Shown piece after piece: positions 7,953 through 18,270 of a DNA stretch of 64,000 bases. The position numbers and the translations under genes were made by a program. Source of the DNA: Solirubrobacteraceae bacterium (GTDB lineage Bacteria > Actinomycetota > Thermoleophilia > Solirubrobacterales > Solirubrobacteraceae); the NCBI GenBank assembly GCA_025449845.1, contig JANWIP010000025.1, positions 42,667 to 106,666 on the forward strand, given 5' to 3'. Positions within the stretch are counted from its first letter, which is position 1, and each line of letters starts with the position of its first letter. The notes beneath the pieces were generated by a model. The model had not been told where the DNA came from and searched no databases. It saw only the letters and a program-made list of their open reading frames with translations.

Positions 7953-9238
7953 ACCGCTTCCTCAAGGGCCTCACCGGGCTCTACATGGTCGGCCTGATCG
8001 TCGCGGTGCTCTCCTACAAGGCGGCCTTCGTGGACGTGATGTTCTCCAATGTCTTCTTCGGCATCTATTCCGTTGCCGTTGCCTCCTACATCCTCTCCCG
8101 CTTTCTGTTCAGCCTCTTCTATCGCTCGCGGCCTGATGCGGGTGTGCAGCCGCAGATTGCCATCATCATGCCCGGCTTCAACGAGCAAGAGGCGATCGCT
8201 GCTTCGTTGCGCTCGCTGCTCGCGCTCGATTACCCCGAGGACAAGCTTGAGCTTGTCGCCATCAACGATGGCTCCACCGATGACACGCTTGCCGAGATGC
8301 AGCGCGTTGCCCTTGAGTCCGGTGGGCGCGTGCGTGTGATCGATTTTCCTCGCAATCGTGGCAAGCGCGCCGCGATGGCCGCCGGTATTCGTGCCACCTC
8401 GGCTGAGGTCGTGGCCTTCGTAGACTCCGACTCCGTCGTCGAGCCCGACGGGCTGCACTGGCTCGTGCAGCCTTTTGCCAACGCTCGCGTCGGGGCCGTC
8501 TGTGGGCACGCCAACGTGCTCAACACCACCGACAGCTGGCTCACGCGTATGCAGGCCGTCAGGTACTTCGTTGCCTTTCGCGTCGTCAAGGCCGCGGAAT
8601 CGGTCTTCGGGGCGGTTACCTGCTGCTCGGGCTGCTTCTCCGCCTACCGCCGTGAGGCCATCTTGCCGCGGCTTGAGTGGTGGGAGCAGCAGACCTTTCT
8701 TGGCGTCGAGTCGACTTTTGGGGATGACCGCTCGCTTACCAACTGCGTCCTGCGCGATTGGAAGATCTTGTATGAGAAGCGCGCCGTCTCGCACACCATC
8801 GTGCCTGTCACCTTCCGCGAATTCATCATCCAGCAGACCCGCTGGAAGCGCTCCTGGACGCGCGAGTCGCTGCTGGTCGGGAAATTCATCTGGCGCAAGC
8901 ATCCCGTTGCGGCCTTTTTTACATATATGAGTATTGTGCTGCCGCTTGTCGCGCCGATCGCCGCACTGCACGCCGTTGTCTGGGCGCCGCTCGTGCACCA
9001 TGCGGGGTTGCCGCTCATCTACCTTGCCGGCATCTATGCGCTCGCGCTTGTCTATTCGCTCTATTACCTGCTTTTTCAGGAGCGCTATGACCTGCTCTGG
9101 CTCTACGGCATTCTCTTTGCCTTCCTCTACCTCGCCGTCATGCTCTGGCAGACCTACTATGCGATCGCCACCTGCCGCACCTCCGCCTGGGGTACCCGGC
9201 CCGCCACCGCCGGCATGAGCGGGGGAGGGGAGGGCTGA
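7949..9238 (+). CDS. Processive family-2 glycosyltransferase, hyaluronan-synthase/NodC/PgaC-like
   Basis: A 429-residue membrane glycosyltransferase expected to polymerise and export a polysaccharide from UDP-sugars. Two N-terminal membrane helices (about 8-55) are followed by the GT-A core with DGSTDD (107-112), the DSDS metal site (159-162), a TCCSG segment (about 224-228), GDD (258-260) and QQTRW (295-299), the product-binding motif of processive enzymes. Three to four C-terminal helices follow. The TCCSG plus GDDRSLTN combination is particularly reminiscent of class I hyaluronan synthases. The adjacent sugar dehydrogenase supports a uronic-acid-containing polymer. The GTG start overlaps the upstream stop. 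Confidence 0.88.
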   Translation: MNRFLKGLTGLYMVGLIVAVLSYKAAFVDVMFSNVFFGIYSVAVASYILSRFLFSLFYRSRPDAGVQPQIAIIMPGFNEQEAIAASLRSLLALDYPEDKLELVAINDGSTDDTLAEMQRVALESGGRVRVIDFPRNRGKRAAMAAGIRATSAEVVAFVDSDSVVEPDGLHWLVQPFANARVGAVCGHANVLNTTDSWLTRMQAVRYFVAFRVVKAAESVFGAVTCCSGCFSAYRREAILPRLEWWEQQTFLGVESTFGDDRSLTNCVLRDWKILYEKRAVSHTIVPVTFREFIIQQTRWKRSWTRESLLVGKFIWRKHPVAAFFTYMSIVLPLVAPIAALHAVVWAPLVHHAGLPLIYLAGIYALALVYSLYYLLFQERYDLLWLYGILFAFLYLAVMLWQTYYAIATCRTSAWGTRPATAGMSGGGEG

Positions 9239-9239
9239 G

Positions 9240-11234
9240 ATGGCACTGGTAATCCTCAAGCGCGTGCTTGTGCGGCTGGTGCTCGTCGCCTCCATCGCCC
9301 CCGTGATCCTGCTTGGCCCTGGGCTTGTGCGCGCGCCGATGAAGCTTGTGCGCGAGCTGGCGCTGCGCCATCACATTCATCACGTGCGTCTCCCTGGACG
9401 CGTGCACGGACTGCGTGTCCTGCACAGCACGCCGGTGGCGGTGCGCCTCGTCTGGCGCGCCGCGCACCGTGGGCGTTTTCCCGTTGAGGGCTATCGCGTC
9501 TGGCGCGACGGCGCCGTCGTCGGCCAGACGAAGGGCAGGAGCGTGGCGCTGCGCGTTGGGGGTGCGCGCGTCCACGTCCTGGCCGTCGCCGCGGTGGACA
9601 CGCGCGGGCACCTGGGCCCGCGCGTGTCGCTCGCCACTGGCGTTCACCTGCCGCCTGGGGGGTCCAAGCCGCACGCTGTTGCACACGCGCCCGTGGCGGC
9701 CTCCGTGCCTCGTGCTGCCGCGCCGCCGCCGCACGCTCCTGCTGCGCATGTTCCCCCCACGCCTCCCACGCTGCTTGCCGCCGAACGGGTCACCGACACC
9801 TCCGCCACGCTCTCCTGGCAGGCCGGCACCGTTACGACTGGCACGCTTGTCGGCTACATGCTCTACCAGGATGGGGAACCTGAGCAGGTCGTGCATGGGC
9901 AGAGCGTCACGCTCTCGCTGGCTTCTCAGCGCAGTTACACCTTCACCGTGCGCACGCTTGATTCCTCTGGCGATCTCAGCGAACCAGCGCCTGATCTGAC
10001 TGTGCTCACGACGCACACCCCGCCCTCGACTCCGGGGGAACTGGCGGTCAGCCAGATCACTGAATCCTCTGCCACGCTCAGCTGGTCGGCGTCTGAGCCC
10101 GTCAGCGGCAACATCGTTGGCTACCGTATCTTCCGCGATGGGCTACCCGTCGGCGAGTACTCCGCCACCAGCGTCACGCTCGAAAATCTTGCTCCTTCCA
10201 CGGATTATCACTTCACCGTGGTGGCCGCCGACTCGCTTGGGGCGGTCTCTGCTCCTACCGCTGCGCTTGATGTGCGCACCGCTGACCCCACGCCGACGCA
10301 TGGCAACGTGCAGGCGTTCCTGCTTGCCTCCACCGATCTGTCCTTTGATGACCTGCAGGCTCACTACCAGCAGATCGGCGTCGTCTACCCCACCTATTTC
10401 AACTGCGGCTCTGAAGGTGCCGTTAGCGGTCAGGACGATCCGCTCGTCACCGGCTGGGCACGGGCGCGGCAGATCGCCGTGCTGCCGCGCCTGAACTGTC
10501 AGAACGCCAATCTTGAGACGCAGATTCTCACCAATACGAATGTGCGCGAAACGTTCATCGGCAATCTCGCCTCGCTCTGCACGCAGTACGACTACCAGGG
10601 CATACAGATCGACTTCGAGGGGGCGCCGCCTAGCGACCGCGAACCGTTCACCGCCTTCATCACCGAACTCGCCGCGCGCCTGCACGCGCAGGGGGACAAG
10701 CTCTCCACGATCGTCACCGCCAAGACCTACAACATTCACAGTGGGCGCGCCGCGATGTATGACGACGCCGCGCTTTCTGTCCCTTCTGACTGGGTCTTCG
10801 TGCTCGACTGGGGCATTCACTGGACCACCTCCGCGCCTGGGCCGCTCGATGAAATGCCCTGGTTCAAGAAGGTCGCCGAATACGCCGCCACCATGCCCAA
10901 TCTCAACAAGTTCGTGCTCGGCATGCCGCTCTACGGTATTGACTGGAAGGGGGCCGGTGGCTCCGCCAACCCGGGTGCCGCGCTTGAGTTCTCGAACGTC
11001 ACCGCGCTTGCCGGTGAATTTGGCGTCATACCCAGTTGGGACTCCGTCGCGCAGGACCCTTGGTTCACCTATACCGACGGCGAAGGCGCCGGGCACACCG
11101 TCTGGTACACCGACCGCCAGTCCGTGCAGGCGCGTGTGGAACTCGCCGAATCGCTCGGTCTTGGGGTCGGGCTCTGGCACCTGGGCTCAGAGGATCAGAG
11201 TGTCTGGTCGCTGTCGGGGCTCGGTGGCTCTTGA
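9240..11234 (+). CDS. Secreted FnIII-domain protein with GH18-like glycosidase domain
   Basis: A 664-residue exported protein. An N-terminal membrane anchor or signal (about 5-30) precedes one degenerate and two clear fibronectin type III domains (about 45-135, 175-258, 262-350, the last two with SATLSW and YTFTV/YHFTV strands). A TIM-barrel region of the GH18/YaaH type then runs from about 355 to the end. The strand-4 motif reads GIQIDFEG, with D458 and putative catalytic acid E460. FVLGMPLYGIDW and LGVGLWHLG fit later barrel strands. It probably cleaves or binds the polymer made by the upstream synthase. The ATG lies 1 bp after the previous stop. Confidence 0.8.
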   Translation: MALVILKRVLVRLVLVASIAPVILLGPGLVRAPMKLVRELALRHHIHHVRLPGRVHGLRVLHSTPVAVRLVWRAAHRGRFPVEGYRVWRDGAVVGQTKGRSVALRVGGARVHVLAVAAVDTRGHLGPRVSLATGVHLPPGGSKPHAVAHAPVAASVPRAAAPPPHAPAAHVPPTPPTLLAAERVTDTSATLSWQAGTVTTGTLVGYMLYQDGEPEQVVHGQSVTLSLASQRSYTFTVRTLDSSGDLSEPAPDLTVLTTHTPPSTPGELAVSQITESSATLSWSASEPVSGNIVGYRIFRDGLPVGEYSATSVTLENLAPSTDYHFTVVAADSLGAVSAPTAALDVRTADPTPTHGNVQAFLLASTDLSFDDLQAHYQQIGVVYPTYFNCGSEGAVSGQDDPLVTGWARARQIAVLPRLNCQNANLETQILTNTNVRETFIGNLASLCTQYDYQGIQIDFEGAPPSDREPFTAFITELAARLHAQGDKLSTIVTAKTYNIHSGRAAMYDDAALSVPSDWVFVLDWGIHWTTSAPGPLDEMPWFKKVAEYAATMPNLNKFVLGMPLYGIDWKGAGGSANPGAALEFSNVTALAGEFGVIPSWDSVAQDPWFTYTDGEGAGHTVWYTDRQSVQARVELAESLGLGVGLWHLGSEDQSVWSLSGLGGS

Positions 11235-12271
11235 GCGCTCGCGGGGTTCAGCGTGCCGGTCTCCTCGCTGCACTGCTCCTGCTGGCGCTGGGTGCGCCGG
11301 CCGCGCTCGCCTCGCGTGGGGCCGGGGAGCGCGGGACCGCCGCGCGCGGAGTCGGCGGTGTGCAGGCGTTCCTGCTTGCCAGTGCGCCTGACTCCTTCGC
11401 CGATCTGCAGGCCCACGCCGGCTCGATCGAAACCGTTTATCCCACCTACTACGAATGTGAACCTGGGGGTGGCATTGCGGGGCATGACGAACCCCTCATC
11501 GATGCTTATGCCCGCGCGCGGCGCATACCCCTGCTGCCGCGCTTCAGCTGTCAGGACGGGCCGACCGTGCACGCCATCCTTACCGAACCGGGATTGCGTG
11601 CGCGTACGCTTGCGGCTCTCTCCACGCTTGCCCGCAACCCCTCCTACGCCGGTCTCAGCCTCGACCTCGAGAACGATGGTGCCCTCGACCGCGAAGCGCT
11701 TACCTCCTTTGTCAGTCAGCTCGCTGGTGAACTGCACGCCGCTGGGCGTCGTCTCACCGTCGTCGTTGACGGCGTCACGCATGAAGACCCTCGCCGCTCG
11801 ACCGGCTTCTACAACGACACCGCGCTTGCCGCTGTCGCCGACAACGTCTTCGTGCTCGCCTGGGGCAGCCACTGGGCCGGCTCTGTCTCTGGGCCGCTGG
11901 CGCCGCTGCCTTGGGTTCGCCAGGTTGCTGCTTACTTCGCCTCTTTGCCCAACCACGCCCGCTTTGTGCTTGCCGCGCCGATGTATGGGCTGGACTGGGG
12001 GCAGGCCTCGGGTCTGGCCACCGCCGACCAGTACGCGGGCGTTGCCGCCCTTGCTCACGCCACTGGCGCCAAGCCGCTGCGCGACCGCTCCGTTGATGAG
12101 CTCACCTTCGCTTACACCCGTGCGGGCGTCACTCACCGCGTCTGGTACATGGACGCCCGCGCCATCCGCGACCGCCTCGCCGCCGGCCGCGACCGTGGCT
12201 TGAAAGTGGGTGTCTGGCGGCTGGGGGGCGAGGACCAGGCGCTGTGGGCGGGGGCTCCAGCTCGGCCATGA
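11231..12271 (+). CDS. Secreted GH18-like protein, paralogue of the preceding gene
   Basis: A 346-residue protein with a signal peptide (AGLLAALLLLALGAPAALA) followed directly by the GH18-like barrel. It is closely related to the preceding gene: both have GxVQAFLLAS, PTYxxC, LPRxxCQ and a W-x-LG-x-EDQ-x-W end. The strand-4 motif is LSLDLEND, with D145 and E147. It lacks the FnIII domains. The start is TTG at 11231, overlapping the upstream TGA (TTGA); upstream in-frame codons lie inside the previous gene. This appears to be a tandem duplication that lost the linker domains, the last gene of the exopolysaccharide operon. Confidence 0.8.
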   Translation: MSARGVQRAGLLAALLLLALGAPAALASRGAGERGTAARGVGGVQAFLLASAPDSFADLQAHAGSIETVYPTYYECEPGGGIAGHDEPLIDAYARARRIPLLPRFSCQDGPTVHAILTEPGLRARTLAALSTLARNPSYAGLSLDLENDGALDREALTSFVSQLAGELHAAGRRLTVVVDGVTHEDPRRSTGFYNDTALAAVADNVFVLAWGSHWAGSVSGPLAPLPWVRQVAAYFASLPNHARFVLAAPMYGLDWGQASGLATADQYAGVAALAHATGAKPLRDRSVDELTFAYTRAGVTHRVWYMDARAIRDRLAAGRDRGLKVGVWRLGGEDQALWAGAPARP

Positions 12272-12300
12272 AATGGGGCGGGCCTCTCCCGCATTTTGTT
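12271..12300 (+). terminator. Intrinsic terminator of the polysaccharide operon
   Basis: Directly after the stop, GCGGG and CCCGC arms are flanked by AAATG and CATTT, which also pair, and ATTTTGTT follows. This is a standard stem plus T-run layout. Confidence 0.6.
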
Positions 12301-12521
12301 CGGTGCAATTACTTTGGCGCCAGTCGCACACTTAGAAAGTGTTCGGTTTGGCCTGGCCTCCCGAGGGGGGACTGCGCAGGGACCGTTCCGGGGTCTTCAC
12401 GCCTACGGTAGCGCGGACGCCAGGCCGTGACGATGGGCCACCCGATACCGCCTGTGCCCTTTGGCCCCGTCCCTCCGGGTGCCCAGCTCGCCCGTGTTCA
12501 GTGGCTGAGCCTTTTGCTGTT
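12301..12521. other. Unassigned spacer between the GH18 gene and the palindrome block
   Basis: About 220 bp with no supported reading frame and no recognised RNA. It is GC-rich, with short CCC/GGG runs. It separates two convergent transcription units (GH18 and glutamine synthetase). Confidence 0.4.
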
Positions 12522-12593
12522 CTGAGCGGCGCATGCGCCGCTCAGCGGGACGGCACATGTGCCGTCCCGGACCGGGCCGCATGCGGCCCGGTC
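12522..12593. repeat. Three contiguous perfect 24-bp palindromes
   Basis: Blocks 12522-12545, 12546-12569 and 12570-12593 are each self-complementary over all 24 bases, have unrelated arms, and adjoin with no spacer. Their centres are GCATGC, ACATGT and GCATGC. A half copy of the third (ATGCGGCCCGGTC) recurs at 12619-12631 beside the glutamine synthetase stop. In RNA each would form a 10-bp stem with a CAUG loop. The position between two convergent genes suits a bidirectional terminator or transcript-protecting element; three different perfect palindromes of identical length is unusual. Confidence 0.85.
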
Positions 12594-12632
12594 TTCCTAC
12601 ATCAGCTTCATTACGAGCATGCGGCCCGGTCG

Positions 12633-14789
<2,157 letters not shown>

Positions 14790-14816
14790 AGGCGGTTTCG
14801 ATTCCTCCTGAAGAAG

Positions 14817-14846
14817 ATCTATCTCGTGGGCATCTATCTCGTGGGC
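14817..14846. repeat. Tandem 15-bp direct repeat upstream of glnN
   Basis: The unit ATCTATCTCGTGGGC occurs twice head to tail (14817-14831 and 14832-14846), in the 175-bp space between glnN and the lipoprotein gene. It may be an operator for glnN or a simple slippage duplication. Nothing else is recognised in this space. Confidence 0.6.
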
Positions 14847-14964
14847 ATACGACGCAATCGCATCGTAGACCTACCTGTATCGCCTGCGCGCCTTGCCCCT
14901 GGCGAAAACCGCGCCTCGTCGTTTCGACACCCGGCCAAACGGGCGCATCGAGACAGAGACAGTT

Positions 14965-15648
14965 TTACTGGGAGTAGTGGCCCGACGGGTAGCGCCCGAG
15001 GGTGACCTTGCCCGTTTCCGGGTTCACGTAGCGCTGTGGTGGGCGGCCCGCAATCGCCACCTTCAGGTGGCCGATCGGCAGTCCGCCCGGGCCTTCCAGC
15101 ACGCCGACTCTGCTCACGCGTGCGTGTGCGTTGCCGGCCAGGTCCGCCGCCACGACGAAGTTGATGCGGTGCAGGCCGCCCTTCACGGGCGTCACGCGCC
15201 ACACGAACGTGCGCGTGCGGCCGGGTGCCAGTGGTCCTAGGGCCCACGTGTTCACATATGCCGTCTGGCCGCCGCCCGGGGGGTCTACCGTCACCGACTG
15301 CACCGGGCGCTTGGGGGTCGCTCCGTGGGGGAGGGTGGGTCCCTCATCCACGATCCACACCGGGCGCTGGTTGGCCGCCAGCCCTGGATAGGTGCTCACG
15401 TAGGAGAAGGAATCGATCGTCACCGCCACGTTGGGCAGCGTGCTCGTGCCGGTGTTGCGCACTCTCAGGATCAGCCTCGTGCTGCGCGACACCGCCTGCA
15501 GCGGCGGGAAGCTTGCCTGCACGATCTTCACCGGGAAGCTGCCTTTGGGTTCGCCCGCGGTCAGTTCGCTGCCTCCGCAGCCGCTAACCAGCGCCGCCGC
15601 GACCGCGGCTGGCACGACCACTGGAATCAGACGCCTCCCCCTCACCAC
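14965..15648 (-). CDS. Predicted lipoprotein, function unknown
   Basis: About 227 residues. A lipoprotein signal ends in ALVSGCGG (lipidated Cys24 if GTG 15648 is the start). The rest is beta-rich: LILRVRNTGTSTLPNVAVTID resembles a CARDB-like adhesion fold, and a second strand set (LAPGRTRTFVWRVTPVKGGLHRINFVVAADLAG) looks similar. It ends with RYVNPETGKVTLGRYPSGHYSQ. An ATG at 15735 gives a longer N-terminus of low-complexity residues; the GTG places the signal peptide correctly. No ribosome-binding site decides between them. Divergent from the MlaE operon 150 bp away, it may be functionally linked to lipid transport. Function not recognised. Confidence 0.7.
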   Translation of the reverse strand: MVRGRRLIPVVVPAAVAAALVSGCGGSELTAGEPKGSFPVKIVQASFPPLQAVSRSTRLILRVRNTGTSTLPNVAVTIDSFSYVSTYPGLAANQRPVWIVDEGPTLPHGATPKRPVQSVTVDPPGGGQTAYVNTWALGPLAPGRTRTFVWRVTPVKGGLHRINFVVAADLAGNAHARVSRVGVLEGPGGLPIGHLKVAIAGRPPQRYVNPETGKVTLGRYPSGHYSQ

Positions 15649-15799
15649 GCGAGCGACAATATCACCGCCGCCGGTGTCGGCGGCGGGGGGTTGGGGAGGC
15701 TCCTCAACTGTGGCGGTGGCGCTACGCCAGCACATGGCGTAGAGTTATCTGGAGGTCAAAGATGCAACTTGGTAGTAGCCACAGGAGGGGTAGCTGAGA

Positions 15800-16606
15800 A
15801 TGGTTCGCTCCGCAGCTGAGCGTGCGTTCCTCCCAACGAGGAACGTGCTTGAGGAAATTGGGGACATGATGATCCTGACCGGCAGGACGATCATGTCTGC
15901 CATCAGGCCGCCTTACCCTTATGGGGAGGAGCTTGTCTCGCAGTTCCTCTTCACGCTGCGCCTCTGCTGGTTCCCGCTGCTGATCTCCACCGCCGTCTTC
16001 GGCTACGAGGCGCCGGGCTTGCAGGCCGCCAACTTCCTCTCGCTCTTCGGCTCGCTCGACCGCCTGGGGGGCTTCTTTGTGCTGGCTTCCGTGCGCGAAG
16101 CGGGGCCCTTCATCGACGCCGTCATCCTCGTGGGTGTCGCTGGTACTGCCATCACCGCCGATCTCGGCGCGCGCAAGATCCGCGAGGAGCTCGATGCCTT
16201 GCAGGTGTTGGGTGTTGACCCTGTCAAGAACCTTGTCGTGCCGCGCTTCCTAGCGCTGATGCTCGCCACGGGCCTGTTTGACATCTACGCTGTGCTCTTC
16301 GGTATCTTCGGGGGCATTGGGGCCGCGCTGGTTTACGGGCAGCCGCTCGGGCCGTTCTGGGCCACCTTCTTTACCAACGCCTCCACGACCGATCTTTGGG
16401 GCTCCGTGCTGAAGACCACCATCTTCGGCGCCATCATCGCCATCGTCTGCTGTTACAAGGGCATGGCTGCCTCCGGCGGCGCCGAGGGCGTCGGCCGCGC
16501 GGTCAATCAGGCGGTCGTCGTGGCGCTGCTTGGCGTCTTTGCCTTCAACTACGTCTTCACGCAGACGCTGCTTGCCACCCACCCTCAGATCTTGGTGCCC
16601 AAGTAA
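15800..16606 (+). CDS. MlaE/YrbE-family ABC permease (first copy)
   Basis: A 268-residue permease of the Mla/MCE lipid-transport family. Five or so membrane segments are visible, with the typical GxExxxLxxLGxxP-like signature seen as IREELDALQVLGVDPVKNLVVPRFLA (about 128-153). ASVREAGPFIDAVILVG precedes it. A strong AGGAGGGG lies 10 bp before the ATG, so the operon begins here. Paired with the next gene it forms the membrane heterodimer of an MCE-type importer or exporter of lipids. No mce substrate-binding gene is present in the window. Confidence 0.9.
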   Translation: MVRSAAERAFLPTRNVLEEIGDMMILTGRTIMSAIRPPYPYGEELVSQFLFTLRLCWFPLLISTAVFGYEAPGLQAANFLSLFGSLDRLGGFFVLASVREAGPFIDAVILVGVAGTAITADLGARKIREELDALQVLGVDPVKNLVVPRFLALMLATGLFDIYAVLFGIFGGIGAALVYGQPLGPFWATFFTNASTTDLWGSVLKTTIFGAIIAIVCCYKGMAASGGAEGVGRAVNQAVVVALLGVFAFNYVFTQTLLATHPQILVPK

Positions 16607-17400
16607 TGGAATGGCTTTGGTTTCCCCGTGAATGGGTGGCCATCAGCGGCGAGATCAGCCGCTTCTGCGCGCAGGTCGTGCGCGATGTCTGGGGCCTGCG
16701 GGTGCTGCGCTTCTTCGGCGAGGCCCTGCGTCAGTCGGGCATCCTCATCATTGGCTCCACGCTCGTCATCTGGGGGCTCGTCTTCATCATCGGCCTGCAG
16801 TGCGGCATCTCCGGCGCCTATCTGCTGAAGGGTGTTGGCGCGCCTGCCTACTCCGGTGTCTTCACCGCCTGGTGCGATCTGCGCGAGCTCGTGCCGCTCG
16901 TCTTCGGCTACATGATGGCCGCCAAGGTGGGCACCGGCATCGTCGCCGAGCTCGGCGCCATGCGCATCTCTGACGAGATCGACGCGCTTGAGGTCATGGG
17001 CGTGGACTCCATGACGTTCCTCTGCGCCACGCGCCTCGCGGCTGCCTGGCTGGTGCTGCCCTTCATGTACATGGCGGCCATCGGCGCCGGCTTCCTCGCC
17101 TCCTACATCGCCGTCGTGCAGCAGGTGGGGGCCGTGTCCTCCGGTGGCTATTTCCTCATCTTCTGGCAGTTCCAGAACCCGCCTGACTTCTTATTCAGCC
17201 TCATAAAGGCCATGTTCATGGCGACCGCCATCGTTTTGGTGGGCTGTTACTACGGCTACAACGCTTCCGGCGGGCCGGTCGGTGTGGGGACCGCCACCGC
17301 CAAGTCGATGGTGCTAAATCTTGTGCTCGTGCATCTAATCGCGGCCATGGGTACCCAGATCTTCTGGGGCGCTAATCCGCGGGCCCCCGTGGGGGGTTAG
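16606..17400 (+). CDS. MlaE/YrbE-family ABC permease (second copy)
   Basis: A 264-residue second permease. The ATG overlaps the upstream TAA by one base (TAATG), indicating coupled translation. The family signature is seen as ISDEIDALEVMGVDSMTFLCATRLAAA, preceded by the conserved MMAAKVGTGIVAELGAMR. Several membrane helices are visible. Tandem yrbEA/yrbEB genes are the norm for actinobacterial MCE systems. The ATPase follows 3 bp downstream. Confidence 0.9.
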   Translation: MEWLWFPREWVAISGEISRFCAQVVRDVWGLRVLRFFGEALRQSGILIIGSTLVIWGLVFIIGLQCGISGAYLLKGVGAPAYSGVFTAWCDLRELVPLVFGYMMAAKVGTGIVAELGAMRISDEIDALEVMGVDSMTFLCATRLAAAWLVLPFMYMAAIGAGFLASYIAVVQQVGAVSSGGYFLIFWQFQNPPDFLFSLIKAMFMATAIVLVGCYYGYNASGGPVGVGTATAKSMVLNLVLVHLIAAMGTQIFWGANPRAPVGG

Positions 17401-17403
17401 CGG

Positions 17404-18258
17404 ATGGCTGTCGAGGAGCGCTCCGAGGCTGGCGACGCCGCTCAGTTGGAGGCCGAGGCGGACGAATTCCGCTACCACACCGGCGAGGGTCGGCCCAGCG
17501 AGGCCGGAGATGCCATCCAGTTCATCGACGTGCACAAGGCCTTTGGTCGCAACAAGGTGCTGCGTGGCTTGAACATGGGGTTGCCCGAAGATCAGATCTC
17601 GATGATCATCGGGCCTTCCGGCACCGGCAAGTCCGTCTGCATCAAGCACATGGTCGGGCTCATGTATCCCGACGAGGGCGACGTCATCGTGCACGGGCAG
17701 TCTGTGCCCTCGCTGCCCGACGCCGAGCTGTTCGAGATGCGCAAGAAGTTCGGTGTGCTCTTTCAGGACGGCGCTCTGTTTGGCTCCATGAACCTGTACG
17801 ACAACGTCGCCTTTCCTCTGCGCCATCACTCCGAGAAGGGCGAGGATGAGATCTCCCACATCGTCCACCGCCGTCTGCGCGAGGTGGGGCTCGCCGATGC
17901 GCACGACAAGATGCCCAACGAGCTCTCCGGCGGCATGCGCAAGCGCGCCGGCTTCGCTCGCGCGCTCGTGCTCGAACCGCAGATCGTCCTGTTCGACGAG
18001 CCTGACTCCGGTCTTGATCCGGTGCGCACCGCGCTTTTGTGCGAGCTCATCAAGGAAGTGCACGCCGAGAACGGCGGCTGCTACGTCGTCATCACGCACG
18101 ACATCATGAGCGCCCGCCGCGTCGCCAACCACCTCTCGGTCCTGTGGAAGGGGCGCATCGTGCAGTCTGGACCCGCGCAGGAGCTGTTTGAGTCCGAGAA
18201 CCCGTTTGTCAGGCAGTTCCTCTCAGGGGAATCGGCAGGTCCCCTGGGCATGGAGTAA
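17404..18258 (+). CDS. MlaF/Mkl-type ABC transporter ATPase
   Basis: A 284-residue ATPase that powers the MlaE permeases. Walker A is GPSGTGKS (70-77), the Q-loop region FGVLFQDGALFGSMNLYDNV, the signature LSGGMRKRAGFARAL, Walker B IVLFDEPDSGLDPVR, and the switch histidine ITHD. The LFGSMN after the Q-loop and the DSGLDP spacing are typical of the MlaF/Mkl lipid group. An acidic 35-residue N-terminal extension precedes the fold. Confidence 0.93.
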   Translation: MAVEERSEAGDAAQLEAEADEFRYHTGEGRPSEAGDAIQFIDVHKAFGRNKVLRGLNMGLPEDQISMIIGPSGTGKSVCIKHMVGLMYPDEGDVIVHGQSVPSLPDAELFEMRKKFGVLFQDGALFGSMNLYDNVAFPLRHHSEKGEDEISHIVHRRLREVGLADAHDKMPNELSGGMRKRAGFARALVLEPQIVLFDEPDSGLDPVRTALLCELIKEVHAENGGCYVVITHDIMSARRVANHLSVLWKGRIVQSGPAQELFESENPFVRQFLSGESAGPLGME

Positions 18259-18270
18259 TAGCCTCCTTTT

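Noticed and set aside
6615..9295. Long minus-strand open frames opposite the dehydrogenase and glycosyltransferase
   Set aside because: Codon-bias shadows of well-supported plus-strand genes; no family features.
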